Assembly (NCBI RefSeq): GCF_947179165.1
Contig: NC_077248.1
Coordinates: 49,006,232-49,070,231, forward strand
Direction: 5' to 3'
Origin: Solanum dulcamara
Taxonomy: Eukaryota; Streptophyta; Magnoliopsida; Solanales; Solanaceae
DNA length: 64,000 nt
Shown piece after piece: positions 25,644 through 38,599 of this stretch. The notes under the pieces are model-generated. The model saw only the letters and a program-made list of their open reading frames with translations, ran no database searches and had not been told where the DNA came from. Both the position numbers and the translations under genes were made by a program. Position 1 is the stretch's first letter. Each line of letters starts with the position of its first letter.

Positions 25644-26560
25644 ATGGATAGTATAAGTTTTTCAATGGGCATGGCTAGAGCATCACCACATACTACCCAG
25701 ACTTTGACAGTATCTATGACCACCTCAGCTCCTTTGGATCCAGCATTGGAGATTTTGTATTTCGATGAGCATACACCTTAGGAAAGAGTAGTTTTGGGTG
25801 CACTGAGTGGTTTGCAGCTGTGGTTTTAACTTATAGGTCCTTAGTAGGGTTCTTCATCAGTCTCTGAGTATATGATAGAGTTTCTATGGAGAGAGACAAG
25901 AAGCAACAATTTATTAAGGGATTGATTTTGCCACTTCGACTAGCATGACCAACACTTGATAGTAGTTGGGTCTACTTTTCCCCAAGTGGTTAATTATGTA
26001 AGGTCTATGGATCATGCATGTATGGAGACTTACATAGGTGGAGGTAGGAGATCACATCATCAGCGTAAAAGAAGTAGCATATCACTCTAAGGTAAGCATC
26101 ATCCTTGGGAGGGTTACCCTCACCCTCGACCTACTGAACCCATAGCGTGTACACCTCAGGTTTCAAGTGGTCCTATGATAGGTTATGGTACCCACGAAGG
26201 ATAGAGTTCCCGATAGACTTCTTAGGTGTACCTTTTGAGCACCCAAATTCTGGGGTTCATTCTATGCTAGCCAGCCACCTCAGCTGGTTGCAGTTAGTTG
26301 GAGGTGTTATACATATAATGAGTCAGGATATTTGGCTAAGGATTGTTCTATAGTCACACATCGCAGGTGATAGGCTTGGCAGGATAGGTTTCATAGAGTC
26401 TAGGGATATTAAGTTAGAGGTAGTGCCCCGAGTATTATAGTTAATGATGCAGGTGTTCAATTCGAGGTGAGGCACATTCCATCCCATGATTCTGCAGGTC
26501 AGATAGAGGTCGAGGCTCCTGGTATCAATTATATTTGCATAAATTTTGGTTCTTAGACCT
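25644..26560 (+). pseudogene. B-I gag remnant
   Basis: A start at 25644 gives a short frame, with stops from about 25780. Read across breaks, the region aligns with the other B gag copies: TQTLTVSM near 25700, a GSTFPQVV-like capsid end near 25970-25990, and a zinc knuckle at about 26309-26353. The knuckle reads CYTYNESGYLAKDC, where the second cysteine and the histidine of CX2CX4HX4C are both replaced by tyrosine. No protease or RT follows. Confidence 0.65.
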
Positions 26561-28562
26561 TTCTTGCTTGTAGTGATTGGGTGTTGGGGTCTTCCTACCC
26601 ATCCTTGCTTACTTGACCCATTATTTTCATGTTGTAAGTATGATTATTTCTTTACTTAGACTTATGTGGGTGTGCTTACCTAGCCTGATTAATTATGTAT
26701 TGTTTTCTATGACAGCTTTACTTGAAACTATGTTTATGTGTTTATCTCTCCTAGGTGATTTCTTTTAGTAGTGGATTATTTTGGTTTACTGTTATATTGC
26801 AATAGTGTTATAGTTATAACTTGTGGATGTTGAGATTAGTTGATTGCTTTGGTGGGTTTTCATTTAGCTATTCTAGAGTTTTCTTGAGTTGGTCTTTTCC
26901 CCTTCCTAGTTTTCCCCCAATGTGCTTAGTTGTTATGAGGTTGCTGTCGAGAGAAGAGTGTGTTAATAGTTGTGGTCCTTGTGGTTTACTTTATATCTCA
27001 TTTTTTTATTCTTTCTTTGTTCGATTTTCCATTCTTAGTTCCTAATTTGGCGAAGTTAAGGTTTTCCCTTCAGATTGGCAGGGTTGTCTCTTCATGGTAA
27101 GTTTAATGCTTAAATTATCATTTCATCTAGGTGTGTGATGTGGTGTTAGATGGCTATGTTTGATTTGGGAAGACTAAAATGGAATTGTCATTGTTTATTC
27201 TAACTATGGCGATGTTTTAGCTTAAATCGTCACGTAAAAAGGGTTCTATTGGATTCATGGAAATGGTGATTGTGGAGAGACAGTGTTCATATTGATAATT
27301 CATGGTTTATCATAATTTCCTTGGTGTGCTATTGTGACTTATGGACATTTTGGTGGTTAGTCAATACGTCTCAAAAAATTCAGGCTTATTTTACCTTACA
27401 ACCAGGACTATTTTTAATCTCGGTGATTCTGTGTTATGCCTTTGTTCTATTAGTAAACTACAACAGGTATGTTGATGGTTCAAAGAGTCAGATTATTGAT
27501 TTGGGTCTTCTATTGTGGTGTTCTTTGACTAATTCAGACTTTGGCTCCCATGGGAAAATGGAATTTCTCTAAGAAGGCTCAGCCTCAAGATGGAGTCAAA
27601 GTAATTCGTGGAATCGACAACTACATGCTTTCTTCAAGTTGAAAGGTTTTTGCATCATTATGGTAAGCTTATGGTGTTCATTGTGGTGGTTCGATTTTAT
27701 TTTAGGTCACCCTTAAAAAAGAGTTTATATACTTTTTCACTACATACCAACTCATGTTTTTGTTGGATTATGGTGGTTTATTCAGATTTGTGTTCGGAGT
27801 GGTATATGGACTCATGGAATCAATTTTTATTACCTTTGGGTTAGACTCTCATATTAGTTTGATTTTCTAAAAGTCCCGTTGGCGGTAGAGTGACATTGGA
27901 GGTGGTCTTTATACAGTTTTCTCCCCGTGGATATAGTCATCCCTTGGAGTAGTCTTTTCAATTTTGAAAGATAGATTTCTGGCTCGATTTATTGGTTTTG
28001 AGTGTTATTAGGTTAGAACTTAGGGCTTGTACCCTAGGCTGAGTTGCTTATTTTGAGTTCTTACCGCTCATCGAAGTTCAGGTGGTTCTTGCCTTTCCTT
28101 CATAGTTATTTGGGCAATGTTTAGATGATGTTGGGAGTGGTTATTGTGGTTTAGTATGGGTAGGATACCCATGATGACTAAAGATTCTTGAGTTTGGGTA
28201 TAAATCAAAAAATTTGACTTGAGAGTTATTTAGCATCTTCCGCTGTCTGTTAGTCACCTAATTTTGAGGTACCTGTGTGGTTTTCATTTATATCATATTA
28301 GTCTGTTGCATTCAGTTGAGTTTGTTCTTATTGAGTGGAAGTCAGTATCAAAAGAGAGGAATTGGAAGTTGGGTTGAGTTATTAAAGAAGAGAAGTGAAT
28401 AAGGGAATGTTCTCTTAACTTGAGTTCTAGGTTGGCGTTGCCCGCCTGAGAAGGTCTGTGTAGGCCTGGAAGAGATAGGGGCCAATCTTTCTAATGTTTT
28501 CATTCCTTTGGGTTCTTTTCTATACTTTGACTTTCGAGGGCAAAAGTCTTTTTAGTATTGGA
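26561..28562 (+). other. B-I non-coding internal spacer
   Basis: This ~2 kb, T-rich region lies between gag and the 3' LTR. It has no RT, RNase H or integrase motif on either strand. It aligns in order with 54850-56718 in B-II, including passages around CAGGCTTATTTTACCTTACAACC-like sequence near 27390 and 55700 and GGATGGAGTCAAAGTAATTC near 27590 and 55900. Conservation as non-coding DNA between copies indicates it belonged to the parent element. Confidence 0.6.
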
Positions 28563-29060
28563 TTTTATAATGACACTCTAGGTCATTTTCGCCCTTTTTA
28601 AACTTTTTAAAGTTTAGATCTTTCCTATAGCGACCCTAAGTCATTTATGACTTGCCGGCACTGATAGCTTAGTCACTTGGTCGTTTGATTGGGTTTTATG
28701 CCTGTTTTTCTATTTTGGAGATTTTGGAGTTTGAAAGGTTGACTTCGATAAAAAAATCCATAAAATGACCTTAGAACAATATTTTGATGATTCCATTAGC
28801 TCCAGAATGGTCATTTTAGGCTAGTAGCATGCTTGGCTCATGTCCTTAACCTTTTGGTGCGAGTTTGAGCCATTAGGTATTTTAGCCTTCAAGATCAAGC
28901 CTAAGGTTGACTTTGGTCAACATTCTTCGTAAAATAGCTTGGATTAAAATTTTGCCAGTGTGGTTAGGTCTGAAATGTTGAGTTTGGTCTAGAATGACCC
29001 TTCACGCAGTTCCTGAGGCTTCCAAACTCATTTTGAGCCTTCTTACAGAATTGGCAAAAA
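28563..29060 (+). repeat. B-I 3' LTR, first ~0.5 kb only
   Basis: It starts at the position matching the LTR starts at 32054 and 56719, after a similar pre-LTR stretch, and aligns with about 56719-57210. It stops near 29060, where protease sequence of another element begins without a target duplication. Confidence 0.65.
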
Positions 29061-32015
29061 TGGTGTAGGTTTTTAGGTTCTATGTGGTGACTATTCAGGG
29101 GAAGGACACTAGGGATAATCTTATTTTACTTGATATGCTTGATTTCGACATGATTCTAGGTATGGATTGGTTATCCCCTCACAATATGGTCTTGGATCGT
29201 TGTGCCAAGACCGATACTTTAGTCAGCCTGGTACTTTGCCCGTGCTGTGGTAGGGCTCTTGTAGTCGCATGCTGATTGGGGTGATTTCTTTCATTTGGGC
29301 CTTTAGGTTAGTGGCTAGCGCATGTTTGTCTTGGCTTATGCTAGAAATGTTAGTAGGGAAGGACCTATGGTTGATTCGATGCATATAATTTGAGAATTTG
29401 TTGATGTATTTCCTACCGACCTGTCTACCTTCTTCCAAATTGTGATATTGACTTTGCCATTGATTTTGAGTCGGGCCCTCATCCTATTTCTATCCCAGTG
29501 TACCATATGTCCCTCACAGAACTCAAGGAGCTCAGTGTTCAGCTTCAAGATCTCCTGGGTATGGAATTTAGGGTGTTATGGTATTTTCTAAGATTGATTT
29601 GAGGTCTGTCTACCACCACTTGAGGATTAGGGCAACGGACATCCCTAAGACCAAATTTAGGACTCGTTACAGCCATTATGAGTTCCTGGTGATGTCTTTT
29701 GGGTTGACTAATCCTCTTACCTCCTTCATGGACTTGATTAATTGTGTATTCAGATCGTATTTGGACTCCTTTGTCATAGTCTTCATTGATGATATATTGG
29801 TATACTCGTGAACTCGGGTTAAGCATGAGTAGCATTTGAGGATAGTGCTCTAGACTTTGAGAGATCATTGGCTTTATGCAAAGTTCTCAAAGTGCGAGTT
29901 TTGGCTTAAGTCTATAGAATTCTTGGGGAACGTGGTGTCTAAAGATCGCATTATGGTAGAGCTGGAGAAGATTGAGGCAATTCATGATTGCGCCAGACCC
30001 ACCTCTATGACTGAGATTCATAGCTTCATTGGATTGGCAAGGTACTATAGGCATTTTGTTGAGGGCTTTTTAACTATAGCAGTACCTTTGACTCGATTGA
30101 CTCGCCAATATATTCCCTATGAGTGGTTGAATGAGTATGAGAGGAACTTTTTGAAGCTCAAAAATTTGCTTACTACCACTTCTATATTGAATCTTCCAGT
30201 TGACAGTGACGGCTTCACGGTTTATTGTAACGTATTCAGAGTTAGTTTGGGTTGTGTACTGATGTAGTGGGGCTGAATTATTGCTTATGCATCGAGGTAG
30301 CTTAAGCTACATGAGTTCAACTACCCCACTCATGACTTAGAGTTAGCGATGGTAGTTTTCACACTTAAGATTTAGAGGCACTACCTATAAAGAGTTTAAT
30401 GCGAGATCTACACTATTCATAGTAACCTTTAATATATTATATGTCAGTGAAATCTTAATTTGAGGCAGATCCATTGGATTGAGCTCCAGAAGGACTATGA
30501 CCTCTTTATTCTCTATCTTCCCGGTAAGGTGAATGTAATAGAGGATGCCCTAAGTCAGAAAGCAGTGAATATTAGTAGTCTAGCCTTCTTTTATAGTATG
30601 GAGCGAACTTTGGCTTTGGACATCTATTTCTTAGCTAGCAGGATGATTCAGCTTGATATTTTTTATTCCTAACGTGTGCTAGCTTATGTGAGAGTCAATC
30701 ATCCTTATTAGACCAGATTTGTAGTCGTCAGTTTGAGGATAAGGATTTGGATACTCTTCGAGATTTGGTTTTTAAAGGTGATGCCAGTTAGACTACTTTA
30801 GATACATGCGGGGTATTGATATTTGGTGCTCTTCTTTATGTTATGGGAGTTGGGGGTTTAGTCCAGTTGTTTCTTAGTAGGGCCCATGATTTTAGATACT
30901 CTATCTATTCGGGAACCTCTAAGATGTATTATGACTTGAGGCAGCATTACTGGTAGAGCGGCATGAGGAGAGATATTGCAGACTTGTATCGCACTATTTG
31001 AGTTGTTAGCAAGTGAAGGCCAAGCATTTTAGGTCTGGTGGCGAGCTTCAGAGATTACCTATTCATGAGTAGAAGTAGAAGTGTATCACCTTGGACTTCA
31101 TAGTAGGGTCGCCTCGCACTTTCAGAGGTAGAGATAATATTTGGGTCATCGTGGATCGATTTGGGAGGTGGTTCACTTCATAGTATGCCTGTTTCCATTA
31201 TTTCAGACCGGGGCTCATAGTTCACATCTAAATTTTGGAGGACTTTTTAAGAGGATTTGGGTACACATGTCAACCTTAGCACAACTTTCCACCTACAGAC
31301 TGATGTCCAGTCAGAATGCACTATTTAAGTGCTTGAGGATGTCGCAGGCCTGTATTATGGATTTTAGAGGAAAGTGGGACAATTTTTTTCCTTTAGTGGA
31401 TTTTGCATGTAACAACTACTAACACTTCAGTATTCAGATGGCCCCATTCGAGGCCTTATATAGTAGGCATTTCCTCTCTCTGGTTGGTCAGTTTGAATAT
31501 ACGGAGCCCAGACCGCATGGTACATACTTAATACAGAAGGCCTTAGATCATGTGAGGGTGATTCAATATAGGCTCAAGACAACTGAGAGTAGATATTCCT
31601 CTATGTATCATCTATGAAGAGCGTGATAAAATTTAGGTGGTGCGTCAAGCTTAGCCCTAGGTATATTGCACCTTTCAAGATTTTGAGGATTGTTGGGGAG
31701 GTTGCGTATGAGTTAGCTTTTCTCCAAATCTTTTCAGCTATCTATCTGATTTTCCATGTTTCAATATTGCATTGATATATCCCAGATTAGTCTCATGTGG
31801 TCCAGTACGATGCGGTGGAGTGGGATGATTTTCTGAGTTATATTGAGAATCTAGTTGCTATCTTAGACAGAGATGTAAGATAGTTGCGATCCAGAGCAAT
31901 TCATGTTTTTGAAGTCCATTAGAGTCATCATCCAGTCTAGGAGGCTACCTCAGACACCAAGCAGGAGAATAAAGAGTAGTTCCTCGGCTTATTTGAGCCT
32001 TCAAGTACTCTTTAA
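29061..32015 (+). pseudogene. Element H protease-RT-RNase H-integrase remnant (chromovirus-like)
   Basis: It opens in the protease C-terminal part (LILLDMLDFDMILGMDWL, about 29119-29172). RT has an internal deletion near 29570: the protease-RT linker passes straight to [15 protein letters not shown], so the first RT blocks are missing. The catalytic box [10 protein letters not shown] (29779-29808) keeps both aspartates. RT thumb and connection run to about 30160. RNase H (30200-30560) is damaged. Integrase is heavily broken, with a recognisable TSKFW-like core and ATFHLQTD-like block near 31230-31310. The tail (31650-32015) shows SPRYIAPFKILRIVGEVAYE, LDRDVRQLRSRAIHV-like and GLFEPSSTL motifs, the end typical of Del/Tekay-like chromoviruses. 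Stops are frequent. Confidence 0.82.
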
Positions 32016-32053
32016 CTCCTACTTTCGCGGATGAAAGTTATTTTAGTAGTTGA

Positions 32054-35051
32054 TGTTGTAATGACCCTCCAGGTCATTTTTGAGTTAACATGCTCATTTT
32101 GGTTTTAGGCTTCTTTCCCTATTTTGGAGCTTTTATACCTTGAAAAGTTGGTTTTAGTCAAAACATTAGGTAAACAACCTCAGAACAAAATTTGAATGGT
32201 TCCATCAGCTCTAAAATGACTAAATTAGGCTAGTAGCATGGTCGGCATGAATATCGAGACATTTGGTACGAGTTTCGAGACATTTGGCATTTTAGCCTTT
32301 GAAATTTTACCTAAGGTTGACTTTGGTCAATATTCTTAGAAAATGTTATTAAATGAAAATTTTATCAGCGCGGTTAATTTCGAAATATTGAGTTTTTTCT
32401 AGAATGATCCTTCGTTCGCTTTCCAAGGCCTCTGCTCTAATTGTGAGGCCCATTGTGGAAATTTAATAAAAATGGCACTTGGGTGTGGGACCCACTTTTC
32501 ATTAAAATGACCTCATATGGAAATTTTGAATGCGTCTCTGAGTCTAGAACGTCAAATTTAGTGGGGTAACATATCTCATTTGCACGGACGGGTTTCTAAA
32601 CTAATTTTGAGAACCCCGTCAAAACTTTGGACTTGGCCAAAAATTTTATTGCAGAACATTCCTGGTGTAGGACACCAAAGGCCTTTACGTTAGCGAGGAG
32701 TCCTCCACGATCATGAGGGTCAGTTTGATTGACTCACTGTAATCGTGAGACTCCTTCTGCGATTGCGTAGAAGAATGTTTTATTAGTGGCTCACGATCGT
32801 GAGCCTAGGACTCCGCAATCGCGAAGAGCAATTATCTAGTCTCTTAAATAAGAGATCAGACACGTTCAGTCATTATTTATAATCTTATAACATCCATATC
32901 TCTCTCATTTCTTGGACAAATTCAGTGATTTAAAGTCTGATCTTAAGGGAATTTCTAGGTGAATGTGTGGGTAGCTTTAGATAGTGTCAAATAAACTTTG
33001 TTTGAGTTAATTTCTAACTAATAATTGTTGTCCATGTGGAGTCCTTAGCTTAAATGTGTTATTTTATTGCATGATAATGTTAGGTCTATTGCATGCCCCC
33101 AACTGTGTCCCATTTTGGAACACAAGTTCGGGGTGGTGTTTAGGACCTTTTGATAGAGGCAATTCCAGAATTTCTAGAGTAGGTTCCACATTCCCATTTT
33201 TGACTATAAAATTGCATCATCTTCAAATTTGATAATTTAAGTGTTGAAACGACCGTATTGACATTGGGATTCTATTTTTTATAGCGTCGTAATTTTTTAA
33301 GGCCGTACGAAAGAGAAAAGCTTCGATTACTTGAGTTGGAGAATGTGCGGTCAGCCCACAAGTAAGCTACAACTTCCCTCCTATAGACTGAGCATGTTTA
33401 AACATTTGTATGTTTATTTGAACAATATTGGGGGTAATTGGTGGTCAAGCATGCTAAATTCCTAGAAACCATGCCTTAGGCTCTATTTTGAGGTAATTCG
33501 GGTTATTGAACCATGTCTCTTGTTATTGTTGATCATTCATACCTTGTGGTTTGTATTGTATGATTGGTGTATATCGTTGGTAGAATGTTTGGACTTAGTA
33601 TAGGCTTAGACTAGTGATTGCCATAGACTTGCATTCTTTTGGTGGAAACTTCTCTAACATTGCTTCAGATGGCTTAGCTCCCTGTAGACTGATATAACAG
33701 ATTGAGTCTGATAGTCTGGGCCTTAGACAGATAGTAGCACCGGTCTTAAAACCTTTTATCCATAATTCCCTGATTTTGTTAACCCCGAGTTACTTAATTC
33801 TTGGTTTTTAAAGTCTACTTGCCAATTCTAGTGGGATGTGGTTTAGCATGGAGTGATTTATTGATGGCACTCAAATAGGGGGTACTCCCTGTGATGCTCG
33901 GTTACCCATTAGTCCTAATTCTAATTGATTTACCTCTATTCGTGGTACAAGTCCCCAATTCACTCCACTGGGAGTGGTACAAGTCCTTTCCTTGGTAATT
34001 TAGCCTCAGTTCAAGTCCCTGGATTTACTTAGCTATGGTTCAAGTCCACCGCCGCTTACAGACTTGGTTCAAGTCCATAACTCACCTCGGTTCAAGACCT
34101 TGGTCATAATTTCACGTGGTTCAAGTCCACAGTTATCCTTATACTTGGTTTAAATCCTTGGCTACTCCAAATCTTGGTTCAAGTCCTTAATCCCTAAGTA
34201 TTCTTGTAGTTCAAGTCCTTAACTATTTCCAGCTTTGGGTTAAAAGCTTCAGGCTCATGGAATGGTTCCGTTCAAGTCTGCAGAAAGTTGTGGCATTATT
34301 GGTACTTCATCGGATTCTTGCATTTCACTTCAACTATTTTTGCTCTTGTCGGGCTTATGGAAGTCTATTCAAGTTTTTTACTTTTAAACTTATGTAGGAG
34401 GGTACTCGTCAGGTTTATGGGAGCCCAGCGGATTTAGTTAGATTTTCTCTATCTCTTTGTGTGTGAATACGCTCGTGTACATACTTATTTGATTTTCTTA
34501 TTCTTGTCCCTGGCAGTGTTTTAGATTCTCATATTTCATATCACTTTTGCCTTTCTTGCTCAGTCCGCCTATGATGCCTACTGGGTACCCGTTGTTTTGG
34601 CACTCATACTATACTCTGCATCTATTTTTATGATGCAGGTTTGAGCACCAGCTATCAGTGTTGATCTCGAGCCAACTGCAATCTTGCTTGGAGATAAGGG
34701 TGAGCACATAGCATCCTAGATTTACGTGTCTCTTTCTATATATATATATTGACCTTTCTTTTGCGTTTTGAGATAGTCTTGTTTCTGTGGTCCACTTTTT
34801 GTACTTGTACTTATTTTGTTAGTAGCTCTGTACATGTAAATTTCAATTTTAGGGAGGGATCTTTTATTTGTATATAGTTTTGGTTTGCTTCTGTCTTTTC
34901 ATCTGTGATTCTTGTTATTATATTACTATTGTAGTTTAATATTGTTCTTCCATACTTACATCCTATTATTCATATTTTTGGGATATCGATTGGCCTTCTA
35001 CTGGTGGGTCATAGTAGATGTCATCCTGACTTGAGAAATTAGGTCGTGACA
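32054..35051 (+). repeat. Element H 3' LTR, complete
   Basis: This ~3.0 kb LTR begins TGTTGTAATGACCC just after the integrase end and ends AGGTCGTGACA at 35051. Its first ~400 bases and last ~100 bases resemble the family B LTRs, while the middle differs. It contains the GGTTCAAGTCC array (33940-34282) and a GATCGTGAG/GATTGCG-rich block (32690-32830). No matching complete 5' LTR is present; the 5' part of H was lost. Confidence 0.8.
33940..34282 (+). repeat. ~30-bp imperfect tandem array with GGTTCAAGTCC core
   Basis: About 12 units are seen, with core (CAAGTC or its variant) positions near 33948, 33980, 34012, 34041, 34070, 34092, 34122, 34151, 34180, 34212, 34241 and 34274. Spacing is mostly 29-32 bases. 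Eight units contain a match to GWTCRANNC, the RNA polymerase III B-box consensus. The flanks of each unit vary more than the core. A decayed relative lies at 46590-46700. Confidence 0.8.
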
Positions 35052-35127
35052 TTGGATGTACCCGACTCTTGATTCGAAGCTGCTCATTAATTCTGGTTGA
35101 GTTTGGTTTGGGCTGGAGTGATTTATT
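35052..35127 (+). repeat. Fragment of an H-like LTR
   Basis: Short stretch resembling 33790-33870 of the H LTR (shared GGAGTGATTTATT and neighbouring bases). H therefore probably landed in, or was joined to, another copy of its own LTR family. Confidence 0.45.
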
Positions 35128-36694
35128 TATGGGCACAATGAAGCATGCAACTTAATACACTTTAGCATAAATCATAGAAACTCAATTATATAAAATGTAT
35201 GAGACTTGATGTTTCGAAATATACTTAGGGAAATAAACTTAACAATGTCTACTAGTGTATGATGCCTCTAGAATACTTACTCTGAAATAGGTACTGTGAC
35301 AGGCCCATGGCTACCTTAAACTATTAATTAATAACTGGAAAATAAAGACTCAAGAGTGTATCTGAATGCAAAGAGGTCTCACCAAAGCTGGGTAGAAACT
35401 GATCTTCCACGGTGCGCTGGTTGAGGATCTGTTTCAGTTGTAGCTACATCACAAAATGATGCAGGTCGAATAACGTCAGTACATGAAATGCACGAGTATG
35501 TAAAATAAAAAAGGAAACTTACTCAGGATACTCAACGCTAAAACCAACTCAACTCAAATAAGCTTGAAATGCATTAAGAGACAATACTTTAAAAGATAGT
35601 AATGCAACTGAATGTATAAAATATAATAATTTACTTTTTGAAGAGTTTCTCTAACCGACAACCATCACTTATGAGTTATGTGATGATACAACAAACTGAT
35701 CCAATAACTTGCTAGAGTAAGGGATGTAAACTCATATCTGGATCCAATAAAAGTCCTCTTTTGGGACAATGTGGAGTCTTCTGAATGAACGACACAATCC
35801 TATCCTACGATGGCTATGTAGTTTTTGGGGTTCGAGTTGTTCTATACTCTTACCCAAATCGATGATCAGTACTACTACCAAAATATAATTTCTTATGCTC
35901 ATAACTCAATAAGCTCAATTAGTATCTTTCTTTCTTAGCTCAAAACTCAAATCATCTCTTCTCATTAAAATAGACATAAACTCAACTCAATAAATGCATT
36001 TAAAAGGAACAGTTCACTTCTCAACTCAATCTCAAAATAGGTGTTCAAAACTGCTCACATCATTTATACTCAATAATTCTCATGCTCAAAATAGAGATTA
36101 AGAGTCTTCTCAACTCCTTCTTAAAATGATATACAAAAGACTTCTAAAACTCAACTCATGCTCAAAATAGTAAATGAAAGGCTTCTCAACCTCAACTCAT
36201 GCTCAAGATATTTTTCAATCAAATAATGCAAATAATATTCATTCTTTAACCCAAATAATACATAAAATAATCAATGTAAAATTCAACTAGGGTTCATGTG
36301 AATGAACCATGAATCCCAAATCTCAAAACTCAACTCAAGAAACTCATCAAGGTATATTTAGATAAACACAAAAACACAATGGAATTCATCTAGAAACTTA
36401 GAATTCACAATATCGAAACAAAAAACTCAATCTTGAAACTCAACTTGACAATGTATAGATCTAGGGCACGAGTAAGAACTTAGTCCAACGTTATGATATC
36501 CTTACATACCTGAAATGAAGATTTCGTAAGCAAAAATTGATGATTAGGCTTGAAATCCTTGAACCCTAGCTTCTTCCCTTCTCTTTAGTACTTACTCTCA
36601 AAAGTTTTGGGTGTTTAATGAGGGAACAAATCCTTTGGGTACTAATAAGGGACAAATTTTAGTCCTAAAATATAATGGGTTAAATTATAAAAAG
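35128..36694 (-). repeat. LTR-like debris D, left part (host of element C)
   Basis: AT-rich non-coding DNA with a possible LTR edge TGTGACAGGCCC at 35295 and repeated CTCAACTCATGCTCAAAATAG-like motifs (36040-36200). It continues across element C at 46330 and ends GATGTTACA at 46547, the complement of a TGTAACATC LTR start. It is therefore probably a minus-strand LTR. I could not find a target duplication for it. Confidence 0.45.
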
Positions 36695-36699
36695 GTGGA

Positions 36700-38405
36700 T
36701 GTCACGATCCGACCTAGGGCCTAGTCATAACACGGTGATCAAAATCTCGAAGGGCTCCAATCAAGCCTCATGTACATATCATAAGCATACATAAGGTAAA
36801 ATATAAAAGCGAAAACATCATAAGAGAGTCTAAACCATGAATAGAAATCTGAAAATGTTTTATGACAACATAGAATCAAAAATATGTCCAACTAGATGCC
36901 TCTAAACATGTGTATGGGCGGGGGCTAATACATATCCCTACATCACCCTCAAATTTATGACGTAAACACAAGTCTTTTAAAAAAAATAGTAACCAACTTG
37001 AAACTAGTTCTCGGTCAATGAGGACTCACCACAACACCTTCGGATAAGAATGCCTACTAGTTATGTAGATGATAAGGATCTTTAACCTCAACCCCTACAT
37101 TATGAAACAATGTAGGAAAAAAGTATGCATTAGTACATTGGAATGTACTAAGTATGAGGGCGTGACATGCAATTTAAATCATGGAATGCAAAGGTCATGT
37201 AAATCACATGATAAGATGGAATACGTAAAGTCATGAGAAAATTATGTTGACCAAAGCATTTAAAAGCATAAGTTCAAAATCATAACATACTTAAGAAATC
37301 ATGCATATGTGGTATAGGAACCATAACCGACAATAAGACCATGCGAGCTATAACATGGAATCCGATGATACCCACATCGAGAAGGAGGATGCTACTTTGC
37401 CAGGTAGACTCCTAACCATGAACATGTGCTATTTGTGGATCCACTAGCTAGACCATAAAGGCAACCTATGGTGGCGCGTAGTTTATGGGTCTAGAGGCTA
37501 CTACAAAGGCTTTTGGTAGGGCCCCCACCTCAAGTCCACTCGATTCTAAGTAAAATCCCACGGAATATATACATAACATAAGATCATAATTTCATATATC
37601 ATAGTCATGATCATAGGCTTGAAATTATAGAATAGCTTATTTTCATAACATACTTGTAATGTGAGAGTTGTCCTTTCATCATTACAATCATTTTTGCATA
37701 CTTCATATCGTTACGCCTTAGGTCACCACATGGGACCATAAGTCACCTTACTTCATAACTTGCATGCAATTCATACCTTGAAACATACTTATAATTCATG
37801 ATCATAATGGAATTACATAGTCATAATTCATACCTTGAAAATTCATGACCATAGCTTGAACTTGGAATTAGGGTATAACGTGAATGCATGATCAATTAAC
37901 TTAAAAATCATGAAATTTACTTGGAAACATGCATGATCATAAATTTTATATCAACCCATACATAATTCATATAGATAATATTATTTAGGAGTATAATTAA
38001 ACATACTCATATTTTACACCATGAACCCTAGAAATCAAAATAGGAGAATTCATGGAAAAACTCTTCAATTTAATTCAATAACCATCAAATTATATCAAAA
38101 TAGACTCGTGATCATACTTTAAATCAAAATTCATGCAATTGGAATAGAGATCACAAAACTCATTAAATATCATACTTTAATTTGATAGAAAACTTGAGAA
38201 ATTAATTGGGCTTCATGGATGAAAGGATCCACGAATCAATACCCACATACCTTGAGTGATAACACAATTTAATTTGGAAGAACTTGAGAGTTTTGATGGA
38301 GAAATTGAGTGAATTTGCTTGAAGTCTTGAATGGAAACCCTTGAGAGCCTTTTTGTAAAGAGAGAAATATTTGATAGATGAATTTTAGAAGAATGAATTG
38401 AATAA
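36700..38405 (-). repeat. C left LTR (3' LTR), U3 start missing
   Basis: Aligns with 43338-44690 and, for its last part, with 45120-45900. Its first ~310 bases (36700-37015) have no partner in the right LTR. Near 38405 homology stops, about 420 bases short of the LTR edge seen at 46329, so the U3 start and the polypurine tract have been deleted. Confidence 0.75.
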
Positions 38406-38599
38406 TTAGAAACTCGATATGGACATAAGGACACTTTGAAAAATGCATAGAATGTGTAAACCTCATACTTAAAATAAAATATAGTCCCTGAGAGAAATCA
38501 TTTTCATGAATCATGCATGCATATGAATGACATATGGAACTGAAGCGTAGAAGTTTAATTGATTTGATCATGAGCAATTTAGTACCTTTAGGCTTGAGT
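38406..38599 (-). other. C 3' untranslated region
   Basis: Lies between the integrase tail and the left LTR. No coding motif is seen beyond the pol stop. The polypurine tract expected here is absent. Confidence 0.45.

Noticed and set aside
27270..27844. Two plus-strand frames in the B-I spacer with hydrophobic stretches, considered as an env-like gene
   Set aside because: The frames are not preserved in the homologous B-II spacer, and no signal peptide or envelope-type layout is visible.
33940..34282. Regularly spaced short repeat resembling a CRISPR array
   Set aside because: The core is only about 11 bases and imperfect, the spacers are related to each other, and the context is a plant LTR. 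It is a decayed tandem repeat.
33940..34282. tRNA gene or tRNA-derived SINE suggested by GGTTCAAGTCC
   Set aside because: No A box, cloverleaf or acceptor stem is found, and the motif is repeated a dozen times without tRNA-like flanks.
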